Positions 21,421-51,134 are shown, counted from the first letter of the stretch. The stretch is 64,000 bases of DNA from Struthio camelus (GCF_040807025.1 NC_090967.1:6502001-6566000), one strand, 5' to 3'. A program made the numbers and translations. Notes: generated from the letters alone by a model not told the origin.

Positions 21421-21475
21421 GCCGCGGCCCGCAGCCCCCGCAGCCCCCGCAGCCCCCGCAGCCCCCGCAGCCCCG
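21421..21475. repeat. 9-bp repeat (gcagccccc)n in the ANO8 5' leader
   Basis: Five to six copies of cccgcagcc lie directly upstream of the ANO8 start codon, probably in the 5' UTR. They are followed by ccgcacc and then the ATG. Confidence 0.85.
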
Positions 21476-21479
21476 CACC

Positions 21480-31569
<10,090 letters not shown>

Positions 31570-34410
31570 GCGGCGCCTTTGGGGGACGGAGCGATCACGG
31601 CTCCCCGGTCTCTTCTTCAAGCAGCCAAGGACATCGTCACCCTCTCCGCTCCCTTCGCCTTCGTCCCCCCGCTGCAGGGAGCGCGGAGCTGGGCTGTGCC
31701 GGGGCAGGCTGAGCCCCGCCGGAGCCAGGGTGCCCAGCACCCATGGATGCGCCAGCCCACGCGCCGTTCCCCCAGGCTGTTCCCCTCCGCCACGTCCCCG
31801 TGCATCCCTCGAGCCCCTTTGCTGGGCCGCTGCCGCGCCGTCCCCAGCTCCGGCCGGGGCCTGGCCTCGTCCTGCACCACGGACGCACGAGCGAACCGCC
31901 GTCGAGTTGCGCAGCGGCGGCAGCAGCAGCAGCAGCAGGGCTGGCCGGCGCGGCGATCCGCTGCCTCTGCCTCGCGCTCCTTCGGGTGATGCCGCCGTCC
32001 CGCACCCGCCGCCGGAGGGAAGAGCCGGGGCGATGCCGCGGTCCGGCTTGCAGGAGGAGCCGGACGGGAGCTCAGTGCCGCGAGAGCCGTCGGGAGCGGC
32101 CGGTCCCGCCGTCGGCGAAGGGAGCCGGGCTCGGCGCCATGGCTCCGGCCGGCGGGAGCAGCAGCGAGGAGCCGATTCACCCCGTGCCTACGGCCTCTCT
32201 GCCATACAGCCATCGTCCCGCTGCGGCCGCAGCGCCCCGGGATCCTGTCCGCGCCGGGCAGCGCCCTGCCCCGGCCGGCTCCGGCTCGCCGTGCCCTCCT
32301 CGCGGCCGGTCCTGCGGAGGGCTCGGATTCATCCCTCTTTTCCCAGCGCAGGGGCATCCTGCCGCTCTGCCGAACGGACTGCCGGGAGGGAGGGGGGCGA
32401 GCGTGAGCCGCCTGGATTTCCATGCATGGGCAACATTTCTTGCACTAAAAAAAAAAAAACCAAACAAAACCCAACGCAAGCGACTCTTTTCCGTTCTTCG
32501 TGTGACGGCTCGGAGCGGCCCGCGCAGGACGCCGGCGGCGCGGCCTCGGAGCGGCGAGCAGCCCGGCCCGCCAGCGACGGCACCACGAGCCGGGACGGTC
32601 CCCTTTCGCTCTGCTGCCTTCCTTCGCCGAGTTGTCTCGCAATAAGGCACTTGCGCACGGACGTCGTGCCGGAGTGCGCGAGAAGGACCGGGGTCGGGGC
32701 GGCGAGCTCGACGCCAGGGCAGGGTCGAGGGAGCAGCTTCGCTTCTGCCAGGACCGAGGTCGCGCTGTCGCCGGTTGTAGCCTTAGCGCTTTAACGGCCG
32801 CCGTCCTCGCCGTGCCGGCGGCCGCTCCTTGGCTCTTCCGCTTGGCGCCGCGGGGCTGGAGGCTGCCGCGGGACCCGGCGCGGCGGCCGCTCGCCCCTCG
32901 CAGCCAGCTCTGCTCCCCGGCCACGAGCCATTTCGGAAGGGACCCGGGGAGAGGCGGAGGCTCGCGGGCCGCCGCTGTGCCTCGTCCGGGCCCGGGTACC
33001 CCAGTCTGCCCAGGGCTTGGGCTGTAGGAAACGTCAGGGTTTTTTTTCTCCCTCCACCCCGGTCTCTCTCGTGTTTTCTTGCCTTTGAACCAAGCCATTT
33101 TAGACAGCAATAAGGCAGGCCAGGCGCGCGCCGAGCTGCGTCCGCGTCGCCAGCGCGGGAGACGAGCGGGGCCAAGCGCGCAGCGGAGAGACCGCGGGGC
33201 GAGCGGCACCTCCTTGCCGCTGCGGCAGGAGAAGAGCAGAGCCGGTCACCCGGGCGGCACGGTCAGGAAGGCAGGGCCGGAGCCGGCTCCCGTCGCGCCA
33301 CCTGGGGCTCCCCGTGGCCGGGGACCTGCTTGGACACCCCAGGCGGCCCCGGTGCCCTGTGCTCACCCCAGCGCCCGCCGGGCCAAGGGCACGGGGCTGC
33401 CCGGGCGCTCCGCGTTGCGCCGCGGCGTCCGGCCGCGCCGACCAGCTAGGGGAAGACGCGCTGAGCTGAGGCCGCAGCAGAGCGGTTTCCGGGGCAAGGC
33501 CAGGGGCAGGGGCGCGCCGGGCTCCGCGCCGCTGCGAAACCGGGGCAAAGAGGCGCCCAGAAACCTAGCCAGACCGCAGCCGCCACGGCCTGCGTCCAGC
33601 CGTGCCCCGGGGCCGCTCTCGGATGGCCGAGCGGGAGCAGCAGCGTGTTGGGAGGGCAGGAGAGAAGAGCCTCGAGCTCTGCCTGGCCGGCGGCACCCAC
33701 CAACCCGGGGGACCCTCGCCGGGCTCCTGCCGCTACCCGAAACGCCCGTAACCGCCTCAGCTTCGCTCCCCACCACTGCACCGCGCGGCGGCCGCATCCT
33801 GCTGGGACCCACCGCTCCGCCTGCGCCCAGCCCTCTCCCCTCCGGCCGGCCAGCCGCGAGCTGCCGGATCGCCGGCATCCACTGGATCACCGGGATCCGC
33901 CGGAGCGGGGCAGAGGCGGCAGCCCCCTTTCCCACCCTCCGCTCACACCTTGGCCTTTCGTTCCGCTACCGGTTCCTGGGCTTGGCTCAAAGCCAAGTCT
34001 CACGTCTGTCATTGTTTAAAAACACGCTGGTCTTAAAAGGGAGTTTTATTCATCGCGTTTTCCTCCTGAGAGTAACAGTCCTGATGGGATCTATTCCTAG
34101 CACAGGGATCTATACCAGAGCACAGGGCTCGGTCCCGCTGCTGCCAGCGCCCCGGCAGCCCAGGGCATTTTTAAACGTTTCTCTACGCCAAGTATTTCTA
34201 CAAGCGGCCGCCTGTCTGCTATCTCACTCGTCCGGGCAATTACTGTACAAAGGAGGGATTTTTTTTTCCTTTCTCTTTTCTTTTTTTTTGCGTTTTGTTT
34301 CTTTTGGAGTTAAACGAAATGAAGGGGGTTATTTATTTATGTTTAATTTATTTTGTCATATTTTTATAAGACCTGCAGAAATGCAATAAAAATATATTTC
34401 AACAAGTCTG
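31570..34410 (+). other. Probable ANO8 3' UTR
   Basis: No AATAAA occurs on the plus strand from the stop codon until 34385-34390 (gcaataaaaat). The first 2.3 kb is GC-rich with an A-run at about 32447. The last 400 bp turn AT-rich with ttatttatttatg and T-runs, typical of a vertebrate 3' UTR end. Open frames within are not supported as genes. Confidence 0.6.
34385..34390 (+). other. Polyadenylation signal, probably ANO8
   Basis: AATAAA in an AU-rich context 2.8 kb after the ANO8 stop. It is the first canonical signal downstream. Confidence 0.6.
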
Positions 34411-37400
34411 AGACAGGCCGACTTATTGCCCACAGCAGTTCTCATAGCACATCCGCTATGGAAAGTGAGTCTCAGCGTCCCTGTTCCTGGGGAGGGCGGA
34501 AGGGGATGCTAGGAACGCTGTCAAATAGACGTTCAGAGAGGCAAGAGGAGGAGAACAGAGTCCTCCACGGAGCCTTTCTGCTGTGACCAGAGCAGCCAGG
34601 TCTTCACTACACGGGACCAGGCAGTGGAAAAGTAGAGACGGGCAGATCGTCCTCTTAAAGCTTCGTCAGAAACCTTGCAAAAGGCTTATTTTTGCTTTCG
34701 GGACTATTGCAAATATCACACCCGGAGCTGAAGCCCAGGCCCCTGGCCTGCTCTGCCCCCACTGCAGCCGCAGAGGGGCCGATCCCCCACTATGTAACCC
34801 GGCCGGGGAGGGGGGGGGGAGAAGGCAGCAGCGAAAGCCGTAATATCACCCCCGTGTTCACCCGCAGGACAGTTAGGGCCTCCCGTCCCACCTGCGGAGG
34901 AGCGCAGCTGCACAGACAAGCGCTTCCAAGCGCGCACCTACTTTTGAGGCCCGTGTCGGCCACAGCGCGGCAGCGAGGGCAGCCCCAAGCCCTGTCGCTC
35001 CCTGGGGGGCTTTTATTCCGCACAGCCCTCCAGCGCCTGGCAAAGCTTCGAGACAGCGATACAAGGAAAAACCCCACCCAGTGCGGTTTGATTCAAAATG
35101 CACCCACACAGCGGCTCCTGGAGGCACTTAGCAGCTCGCTTGCATGTTGTCAATAGGAGACAAGAGGAAGAATAAAGAAAGTTATAATCCTCTAAATTCT
35201 GCAAATTTATTATACAGTATCAAACATGGAATAGTTTAAAAATAAATGCAAAAATCCAACGGCCATGACATTCGACTAACAGTGTATTTACAGTTACTCC
35301 ACGACAGCAGCCCTTCTGCCAACATGCAGTTTTCAGGAAAAAAACCTTCTCCCAGCCCCAAAAAGACAGTATTTTTGCAAAAGAGGAAAAGTCAAATTGC
35401 TAAGACTGGTTGGAATTAACACACTCACAGGCTTAACACTGCATTGCAAAAACCAGCCTGGGATTTTGTGTTCTGAACAGACCGTAGGAGTCATAAAAGC
35501 AATTGCAGATGACTTAGAAGGATCCGACCCACACTCAGACATTCAGCTATGATGTGGAACTGGTCAGAGGGAGGGTAGTTTAGCAAAAAAATGAAAAACG
35601 ACAACCCCCACCACAGTAAAGCCTATTCATGGCACCACACTCAGCGCGCTGATTAATAAGAAATGAATGCATTTGGAAATCCAGTCCAACTGTACCACAG
35701 ACAATGCAGTGACTCAGCTCTGATCATCCATTCAGATTCCATGTTACTTCTTACAGCAATTGATTAGTCATTGCTCACTTTCCATCTCGACGTCTCTGTA
35801 ACCCCCGAGAGCCACTACTACAGAGCTAAACGGCTAGTCCTGCTTTCCACCAGATACATGGCCCCTGATCCTCACCATCTCACCGTTTTTACACTTACAC
35901 GCAGCTTACCAAAGCAGGGAAGAACATTTGACCATTTATACTGTTCGGTGCCTTCTCCCTCAAAAAAGCACTGTGTGTAACAGCAAGACAGCATGAATTA
36001 CAGCGCTGCAATTCCTGAAGAGCTAACAGGGATGAGTCGGCCTTGCGTTTATGAAGCTGGTAGCAGCGAGGCCGCCAGAGAAACGCCACTGCTAGTCTGC
36101 TCTCCAAACGAAGTTTGCTTTGGTCATGAAAGTGAGGAAACTAAAAGCAGAGTTAGAGCAAGTAGAGCACAAACTAACATTCTCATTGTGCACAAGGCAG
36201 CTTCACTTTCCTACAGCACTGGCTGGCTGAGGAACAAGGGCCGTCTCTTACCTCTGAATGCTGGCCGAGGAGTTGTTTAGTGGAAGGAACAAGAAAAACA
36301 GCTGACGATCTGCGGAAAACCTTGTCTGCCACTGCAACATATTCAGCACTCAACACTGGTCCATGGAGGAGTCCATGCTTACCTCATGTCACCCAACTGA
36401 GGCAGCTAGCCACCTCCCACATTAGAAAACACCGACTTGAAATAGGGTAAAGTTTTGACAGTGCTGCACTTAAATCTTACTATCTACTTTCAGGTTTATA
36501 TCAGTACAACAAACTCCACCATAATAGGTTAGAGCCACCCAAACTCCTCAGAAAGCATTAAGAAATCTAGTAAAACTTTAATTCCTAGAACCACCTAATT
36601 TTAAAATCACACATGTGACGAGTCTTAGTTCTTCAGATCTGCGAACTCACTTGGAAAGTTTTGCGTTAAAAAAACAAAACAAAAAAACACTCTGTTAAAG
36701 AGAATTTGAAAGCTGATATTTTATTCCCATGTTTCAGTTACAAAACTGCTCTTCCCAAGTTTTTCTTTCCAGTATCTAGGAAACATTTCAACTTTCGGAA
36801 AAAGAAACAAGAACATGAGATGCTAGAAGTCCTATTGCCACTCTAACATTAAACTCTCAAGATGACACACGCCTTTTATAGAAAACGTAACCCAGTAGCC
36901 ATGGAGAACACTGTCTTCTCTCAGATGAGCAATGCAGGCCAAGAGGCATGCTGTGAGAGTGAACCATTGAGTATAGGTCAGATGCAGCCATTAGACCCAT
37001 AAGTAAACTGGCAACTGGCATAGTCAGTCCACCTGGATAGGCTGCTTACTCAGCCTTTTCAAATGATTACTAGCAGTAAACATCCCAGATGAGGCGTTAG
37101 ATGAGATCCCAGGAGTGCATTCTCCACTGTCAGGACACACACATTTGTGAACCAGCAGAAGAGAAACCTTAATGCACAGTCAGCACAGCATGAAGGTCAG
37201 TCTGTGCTTAACTCATGATGCAATACCCCCTTCCAGGCACACTGACCAGCACATCCTCTACGCTTCTCCCAAAAATACCCTTAGCTGTGCCCAGGTATAT
37301 TCAACCCCCTCTCAAGAAAAAGATTTCCCACCATTTATTATACATCAGAAGATGTAACACAAAACCCGACACAGCCAGATCAGCTAGAATCCCTCTCGTC

Positions 37401-40400
37401 ATGCTCAGTAAGTTGCACAATTCCTCTGCTGCCAGGCTGACATCGTTAACCCAGAAAAGCAAGTTAGCTTTCCCAGTATACATAGGCAAGTGGAAATCTT
37501 AAAAATAGGAAAAAAATGAAGTTAGTGGTATATAAACAAGACAGGAAATAGTAAGCGATAATATAGCTGACAGCTACAGTGTTTAAAACAGCATTAAAAA
37601 AAAAATCAAGACTTCTGCTTGGTCTTTGCTGTTAAGGCTAGTGTCAAGGAGCTCACCAAAAAATAAAAAAAAAGCTTTGACATTATACCTGTTACATCTA
37701 CCTAGTACAAAGTGAAAATTTTAAGATAACGTCCAGCATGTTCAACAATTTGCCTTACAGGAAACAGTCCAAACACTAACAACTGATTTGCTGCATAAGG
37801 CACGCACTGGAGAGGGGAGGAAACCCATCAGTCAATCATTCTCCAAAGCAAACTTCACTTCTCCACGTCAGTGGCCTTCAATAAAACCCCAAACAGCTAC
37901 ATGCATGTGGAGTTCATTAAACAGCTTGGCACATATACTCCATTCTCATCAGGATGAGAACAGAAAACAGCATTCAGGTTAACTATATCCTTCAGAATCA
38001 TCACAACCTGGCTCAGCAACTCGCTCCGAACACAGTCATTGGGACACAAATCCCAAACACCATAAATACATATATAGCCATGCCAGGTGAGAACGGGTCA
38101 TCGCTGAACCTGCCCAAGTCCCATTTTACTACTCATGGGATTTTCCCTTACGCTACTGATGCTTCATGTCCTTTCTAGGCTAAGAAAACACACACACACA
38201 AAACCCAAACAAACAAACAACACAGATCTAACATATCTAAGTGGTTCTAAAAGCCTGTTCTCTTGTAGTGAAACGCATCTAAAAAAGTTGTCAAATATTC
38301 CTGTGGTTAAGAGTTTAAACAAATCGCACCCTAGGTGCAAGCCTAGTCATAGCCTTAAGCAGATGGGGGAGTTGGGTGGTTCCCTTCTTCCCCTGCCCCT
38401 GTCTGGATTTTCATACTGCTGCTGCAAATCCCTGTTCTTTGTAGCACAACGTGGTTTCAGGGCTGTTTCATCGTCCAACGCTTTTGCGCATGCTTGCAAA
38501 CTCTATAAGCTTTGGTAATAGGACTTCACAGCTTGCCAGCTTCACACAAAAACAAATCTTCCAACCTGCTGCATTTTCTCCCCTGTGTTTACTACCACGG
38601 AATCACAGCATAAATCCATTTGGAAGAAACCCCAGGAGGTCACCTCCAGCCTCCTGCTCAAAGCAGGGTCAATAATGAATTCAGACCAGCTTGCTCAGGG
38701 CCTTGATCAGTAGGGTCTCAAAAACTTCCAAGGACAGAAACAGGAAACAGCTTGAAAGCTGAACGCGCTAAAGTTATCTAAGTATTTAGATAAAATAACG
38801 TAACTCAGCAAGCTTCAGGAGTCAACCATCACTGCAAACAATAAACACAGACTTTACCGCTCAGATGCAATTACCTACGAATTCACAGCTATGAGGTCAG
38901 AACATGTTATAAAATTTATCCTTTCTTTCAAACTTTTTCCTTCTCCAATTCTTTTGTGTGGGGAGGAGATTTTTGATTTTCTAAAGAGTCATACGACAAA
39001 GAATTAAGCTAAGTAGAACTTTAAGTTTTCCTTCAAGTCAGTCACAAGTGTATTTTTATGTCAGAAAAAGGCAGTGACTAACTTCTTAATATACTAAAGT
39101 TACCCAACATACACCTAATCGCTCTCAGAGGGCACAAGCTCTAGTGTGCTTAGTATAGGAGCACTTCAGCTGGCAGGACAGATGCCTATTAACAGGATAG
39201 TCTGCTGTAAGGGGCTATTCCTGGAAGGACTCGCCCTCCTCTAATATTAAAGAAATGCATTTCTGCTGCTTTGACTTTTGACAAAAGATACACTACTCAA
39301 CTAAAATACTTATCTCTGACAAGCATCTCAAATATCATTTAAAAAAACCCTAAACCTTTAGTATACATTGATAACAGAAACAATAAAAATACCACTAAGC
39401 AGACATATACAAAAAACCCCTAAGGGTCACTAAGTTTCAGTCACTTCGTAACAAGAGAATCAGAAGTTAGAGGAGCTAGGTATTATACAAACAGTGCGGT
39501 CAGCAAAGATCCATGGTTTTTGTTTTTTGTTTCCTTTTTTTAAATGCACTAAGGCACCAGGAAGTCAGAGTTAGGCAAGTAAGATCTTCCATGCAACATT
39601 CAAACCTGATACACTTACCATGTATTAAACAGCTGTGGATATAGAATCAAAGTGCAATAGCTTGAGGATAGCACTCTTAAGTCAGTAGCAGCATGGAAAG
39701 TAGGTTGGAGAATGAAGGAGGGAAGAAGGGAGCTTTCACTTCAAATTGGATAGGATGTAAGAAGATTCACTGGGGGCATCAGAACTCCAAACTGTTTGCA
39801 TGCAGCCACCATTGCAAAAAAACCCACAGTTTGATGCTTAAAGTCACATCCCTTCAAAAACTTGTTTCTCCATCACTTCAGAACAACTTTTGGGAGAGCA
39901 AAAAAAAAAAAAAAAAAAAAAACCAACACCACACTTTTTTTCTTGTACCTACCAAAAATATTTGAAATATATCAAAGGCTCCTGTAACCAGCAAGATCAT
40001 TTTTAAAGACACAGAGGGAACAAAGATGGGGGTTTACAACAGGAAAGAACTGCCAACTCTCTTTAATAGTACATCACTCTGTCTAGCAGAGAAGTCAGCA
40101 AAGCTCAAACCTTGCCATATCAATCAAGAATTATACAGCATTTTACAACTTTAAAGCACTGTACAAACATTAGTCTGCAAGGCTGCAGCTCTCAAACTTT
40201 GCTAAACACACAAATTGGTCACACTTTACCACCAGCTATATGTCCATTTCCTCTTTTGGTATCTTACAGCTCTTCACAGGATTCTTCCATTTCAGCTTTA
40301 AATACTTCCTTGTGAAACTGGATGCTAACATGACATCTTCAGTTAACATCTTGCATTTTGCACAAAAGCACTTTTTGACAGCGTAACTCTGGGAGGAGTC

Positions 40401-41400
40401 CTCTTATAAATGCCAGTAAATTACAAAGAAATCTAAGTATTTTTATCTTCACCAACACAGTTGGCATTTTCAATGACATTCCAGTAATTTGGAGGTTACT
40501 GCCACAGCAAAAAGGTAAGTTTTTGAGGCAGAAGTAAAAGTCTAAACTATTCAGCGTTAACTTTCAGTTAAATTCACTCGCTATATCAGAAACTTCATGC
40601 CTAATATAACTTTAAAACACAACATGAGCTGTGTCCTGCTCTTCCCAAAGTTCTGCCTCATAACATAGAGTCATTAGGAATAGTCTCTTTCCCTTCATAT
40701 TCCCTTTGCCCCCTAAACTAAACACATAGTGTCCGCTGGTCGGAAGGGAATGTTGTGCAGAAGGGGATAATAGAAACCCTGTCCTCAAAGCTTTTGGCCA
40801 CTCACAACTAGGCTTATCCAGGATTTCTAGAAAAACATTCGTGCGATTTCAAGAAATCGGTGTTTAGGATTTGTGAACGAGAAAAAAACCACAACCATAA
40901 ATGCAACAATTTAAACTAACACAGTGTGAAGTCAGCTTCTTACATTAAAGCAGACAAGACATCATTTCTAAGCTACACCTTTCCTGTCCCCTTCGGGTGA
41001 TGATGTTCATCTCCTTTTAGTCTCTCAACTTCTGAATCCACCTAGATGACTTGTGGGTCTCTGTTTTGGCTCTTACTGAAGAGTCAGTGAAGGGTTACAG
41101 GCAACAGGCACTGAACTGTCACAGTCCAAGAGATCGGTCTTTACCGGAGACCGCGGAAGCTCACATTTTGATCAACTATAAGTCCTGGACTCCATGCCAG
41201 ACATGCTGATATCGCAGGAAAATGCAACGTACCATTATTCATAGCTGGCAGTCGAGATAGAGAACTAGATCTAGTTGCCAAGGTGCTCCCAGACTTATCC
41301 AGCCAAGTGCTGACTGCAAGGTGCCTACCTAGCTCCACTCCAGCAGCTGTTGCTTAAATACACTGTTGATCAAATACTCAGAACAGGATAAAAGTATCCT
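34411..41400. other. AT-rich interval between ANO8 and DDA1 3' ends
   Basis: Base composition drops sharply here compared with the rest of the window. On the minus strand AATAAA signals occur at 41401-41406, about 37335 and 35206-35211, so all or part of this stretch may be an alternative long DDA1 3' UTR. It contains one CR1 fragment and an A-run at 39901-39922. No ORF longer than about 130 codons and no recognisable coding sequence is present. Confidence 0.5.
38598..38745 (-). mobile_element. CR1 LINE 3'-end fragment
   Basis: The sequence ggaatcacagcataaatcc, then ttggaagaaaccccaggagg and aaagcagggtcaataa, followed by a gcttgctcagggcc block, tracks the familiar reverse complement of the avian CR1 3' end (TTGGAAGGGACC...AAAGCAGGGTC). 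The element's sense strand is therefore minus. It is about 150 bp, truncated at its 5' side and well diverged, so it is an old copy. It lies inside the AT-rich interval. Confidence 0.75.
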
Positions 41401-41406
41401 TTTATT
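41401..41406 (-). other. Proximal polyadenylation signal of DDA1
   Basis: tttatt on the plus strand reads AATAAA on the minus strand, 712 nt after the DDA1 stop codon, and is the first canonical signal. A distal one at 35206-35211 would extend the 3' UTR to about 6.9 kb. Confidence 0.5.
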
Positions 41407-42117
41407 CCAATGGAGAAGTTGCACATATCAGTCCGTTCGAGACTGTTAGAATTTAAGAGCAACAAAAGCAACACACCTTTCACTTGAATTCTCCATGACC
41501 ACTGATGCATGTGATAACGTACGCTGCCAAACAACTGTGGCCCTTACAGAACAGGCCAAAAGAATACAACTGATATATCAGGTTGACAACACATTTGCTA
41601 AGATCAACATAATCCTAAGTGACACCCATGATTTTTTAGTGCAGTGCCAATTTCAGAATATTTGAGAAAGATATTGAGGCCCCACACTTATGGCTGGACT
41701 GGGCACATCCAGAGAAGAGTTAACCACTGTAATACGTCAATGGATACAAGAATCAGAAAGTCTATACCACTGAAGGGTTCTGTAATAACCCACATCTCTT
41801 ACCCAGGCTTCCATGGCTAGATGTGGTTGATTAGGTAACAGACTGAACAAAACCTGCAAAAGTGACAGTGTATGTTTTTAGAAAGGAGGAACTAAGGTTA
41901 CTACATCATTTACTGAATTGTTCCACCATTGCTCCGTAAGTTTTACGGCATAAATAAAAAACGGAGGAAAAAAAATAAATAGATTGGCTCCTATGAAGTC
42001 TGAAGTGGTTTGGGCTGCATAGTGGAGGGGTGAGAGATGGGGGCAAGGGGCAAAATTTACACACTTTGAGACAAAACGGGAAGCGCCTGCAAAGTAGTAG
42101 AGGAGAAAACCAACAGT

Positions 42118-49025
<6,908 letters not shown>

Positions 49026-49130
49026 CTTCGCCGCCGCCAGTCGTGAGGAGCCGCCCCTCCCCCTGCCGCCGCGCCTCAACCCACCGCCGCCCCTCGCGGC
49101 CCGCCCCGCCGCCGCCATCCGCGCGCGCCC

Positions 49131-49166
49131 ATTGGTCCGTGCCTCCACAGGCCCACGGCCTATTGG
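49131..49166 (-). promoter_or_regulatory. DDA1 promoter CCAAT boxes
   Basis: attgg at 49131-49135 and 49162-49166 gives two minus-strand CCAAT boxes, 106-141 bp upstream of the start codon. They lie in a GC-rich, TATA-less region with CGCGCGC just below. Confidence 0.55.
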
Positions 49167-49306
49167 GTGTCGCGCCCGTCACTCAGCACGGCCCTGACGA
49201 GAGCCGGGTTAGGTTGAGGCAGGAAATGTACGCTTCAAAACCGGGGGGGGGGGGGGGGAGGAGGAAATGGCGGCAGGACCCGGATGTGCGGCCGGCCGCG
49301 GGGCTC

Positions 49307-49323
49307 CCTGGGAGCTGTAGTCC
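49307..49323. promoter_or_regulatory. ZNF143/Staf-type motif
   Basis: cctgggagctgtagtcc is the reverse complement of an ACTACA-N-TCCCAG (SBS2-like) element. It lies about 285 bp upstream of the DDA1 start and may serve DDA1 or a divergent transcript. Confidence 0.5.
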
Positions 49324-50019
49324 CAGGGACTGGGACCTGCCCGCCCACCTTCCCCCGGCCCTCGTTAAGGAAGGCGCTGTTAATTACGAGGCAGGAGCAA
49401 GGCAGTTAATTAGCACCACTGAGAACGCAGAGAGGCCAGGAGAAGTCAATTCTCAGACAACAGTGTAGTATCAGCATGACCAATAACCCCATCGTGGGCA
49501 AGGCCTAGCTCATCCACTGGCATGATAATTTGCTAACGAGCATTTGGCCTCTCTCACCCCAGCCCAGGCATACCCATCTGCTCCAGCCTACCCAGCACAG
49601 CCCCAATCCGTCCCTTCCTAACTTAGGAAGGGCACAGATGCAGCTACACACGTGCCAGCCCCAAACACCCTGACACCATCTGCTCAGGCAGACCAAACTG
49701 CAGGACCTGGCCTGAAACCGGCAGCTAGGAAAGAAAAGGGGAACAGTCCTGTTCATGTGATACATGCTGAGCATTCTCCATGCTAAAATGCCTTAAAGCA
49801 TCTCTCATGGATAAAGCAGAGCTCAAAGAGGTAATCAGCTCAGCAGATGTAAACTGAAAACAGAGTTCCCCCTACCGTCAAAACTATTCCCACACTCGTG
49901 TCAGCCTTCCTAGCGGTTGTGCTTCTACCTCTGATAGAGTGGGTGAACAAGCCAGCTTTTCTCTCCCCACTAACATTGCATTAACAATTAGCACAGCACA
50001 AAGTTCAATTTTAATTACA
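49324..50019. other. Interval between DDA1 promoter and MRPL34 3' end
   Basis: About 700 bp of unique sequence of moderate GC content, becoming AT-rich to the right. No exon, repeat array or RNA gene was recognised. Confidence 0.5.
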
Positions 50020-50025
50020 GCTCAT
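50020..50025 (-). other. Possible MRPL34 polyadenylation signal (ATTAAA)
   Basis: tttaat on the plus strand reads ATTAAA on the minus strand, 257 nt after the MRPL34 stop. It is a common variant signal. Confidence 0.4.
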
Positions 50026-50281
50026 GTTTTCACAAGTTTATCTTAAAATCACACTTACAAGTTGCAATAACTTTACAATTAAAAAGTAGTCACTAAACAA
50101 ATCCCTTGAAGACCACCCTCCACCAGTGCCATTCCTCACACATTCCTAACATGAAAGGAGCAGTCAGTTGCTGCTGCTCATCACGGTATTCCTTAGCGCA
50201 AACCCACAGGTTGGCTCTTGACTGGGACAGTTGTAAGGCTTGATTCCGACACACACCACACAGGCCTGGCAGCCAGAGCGC

Positions 50282-51001
50282 TCAGTGGGTCAGGGACTTC
50301 CTGCCTTTCAGCATGCGCCGGAGAATAACCTCGATTCCTGCTGGTGTGCTGATACGCTTGATCCAGCCATGGGTCCGCTTGCGTTTCCGATTGTTTGGCT
50401 GATACTCATTCCCACGTGCCTTCATGCGTATCTGTTGGAGGTTCCAGGAGGACACCGGGCCAGCAAGACCTTGGCAGAGGCCTGCAGGCTTGAAGGAGAA
50501 ACTGCTTCTTAGAGGCTGCTCCAGTGAACATGAGACAACTGAAATAGCCCGGAGACGAAAAGGAGAAACTGTAGCTTGCTGAAGTAGAAAAAATCTTTGG
50601 AAAAAGGGAAAAATAAGACAAGTTAAAAGGTGCTACAACAGTGCCCTAGAGTTTTGGAAACCTAACACAGCACGGCAGGTGCCAGGGCTTTTAGCTCGAC
50701 AACGCAACTCATAGATAACAGAGGCAAATAAGGGACTTTGCCACAGCAGCGAGGGCAAAGCTGTCCCCGCTGCATAGGCGAGCCCCGAGGGGCCCGGTCA
50801 CCGCGCCGGCCCCTCTCCTCAGACACCCCCGTCCCCCCGGGGCCTGCTCAAGCCTCGTTATCTCGCCCCTGGGGGCAGCGCAGAAGGCGCTCTCTGATCG
50901 CCCTACCGCTGCCGGGGAGGCGGCGGCGGCGGCGGCCCCCGTTACCTGCCGCCAGCAGCCCGGGGCCAGAGGCGGCCCAGCCCGACGGCCACCGACGCCA
51001 T
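50282..51001 (-). CDS. MRPL34: Mitochondrial ribosomal protein bL34m
   Basis: Coding exons are 50946-51001 and 50282-50594, giving 122 aa (human 92). It is a large-subunit protein of the mitochondrial ribosome. The C-terminal bL34 domain is unmistakable: [20 protein letters not shown], then [20 protein letters not shown], ending KSLTH. The first exon starts [18 protein letters not shown], a basic, Arg-containing presequence typical of mitochondrial import. I chose the exon 2 acceptor at cttttccaaag because it is the one that restores phase with exon 1 and leaves no stop. The nearer acceptor at ctatttcag gives the wrong phase. This makes the linker longer than in mammals (extra residues such as [12 protein letters not shown]), so the junction deserves cDNA proof. 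Confidence 0.93.
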
Positions 51002-51050
51002 CACCTCAGCGCCGCCGGACGGCACCTTCCCCCCAACAACGCCGCCCCCT

Positions 51051-51134
51051 ATTGGCTCCCATTGCGCGGCCAATCACAGCCAGCGTGGCTCGCGGGGGGG
51101 AGGGGGGGGGCAGAGGAGGCGGGGGCGCATGCGC
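51051..51134 (-). promoter_or_regulatory. MRPL34 promoter: CCAAT boxes and an NRF1 site
   Basis: attgg at 51051-51055, ccaat at 51070-51074 and a perfect NRF1 palindrome gcgcatgcgc at 51125-51134 lie 50-133 bp upstream of the MRPL34 start. NRF1 is the standard activator of nuclear genes for mitochondrial proteins. A cttgtagttctc element at about 51169 resembles half of a ZNF143 site. Confidence 0.65.

Noticed and set aside
32400-33900. Frames in the ANO8 downstream region considered as a separate gene
   Set aside because: They show no splice-consistent exons or domain. The stretch fits a GC-rich 3' UTR ending at the AATAAA at 34385.
50524-50541. Alternative MRPL34 exon 2 acceptor at ctatttcag
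   Set aside because: It is a good acceptor by sequence but leaves two leading nucleotides, incompatible with the two left by exon 1. The upstream acceptor keeps the frame.
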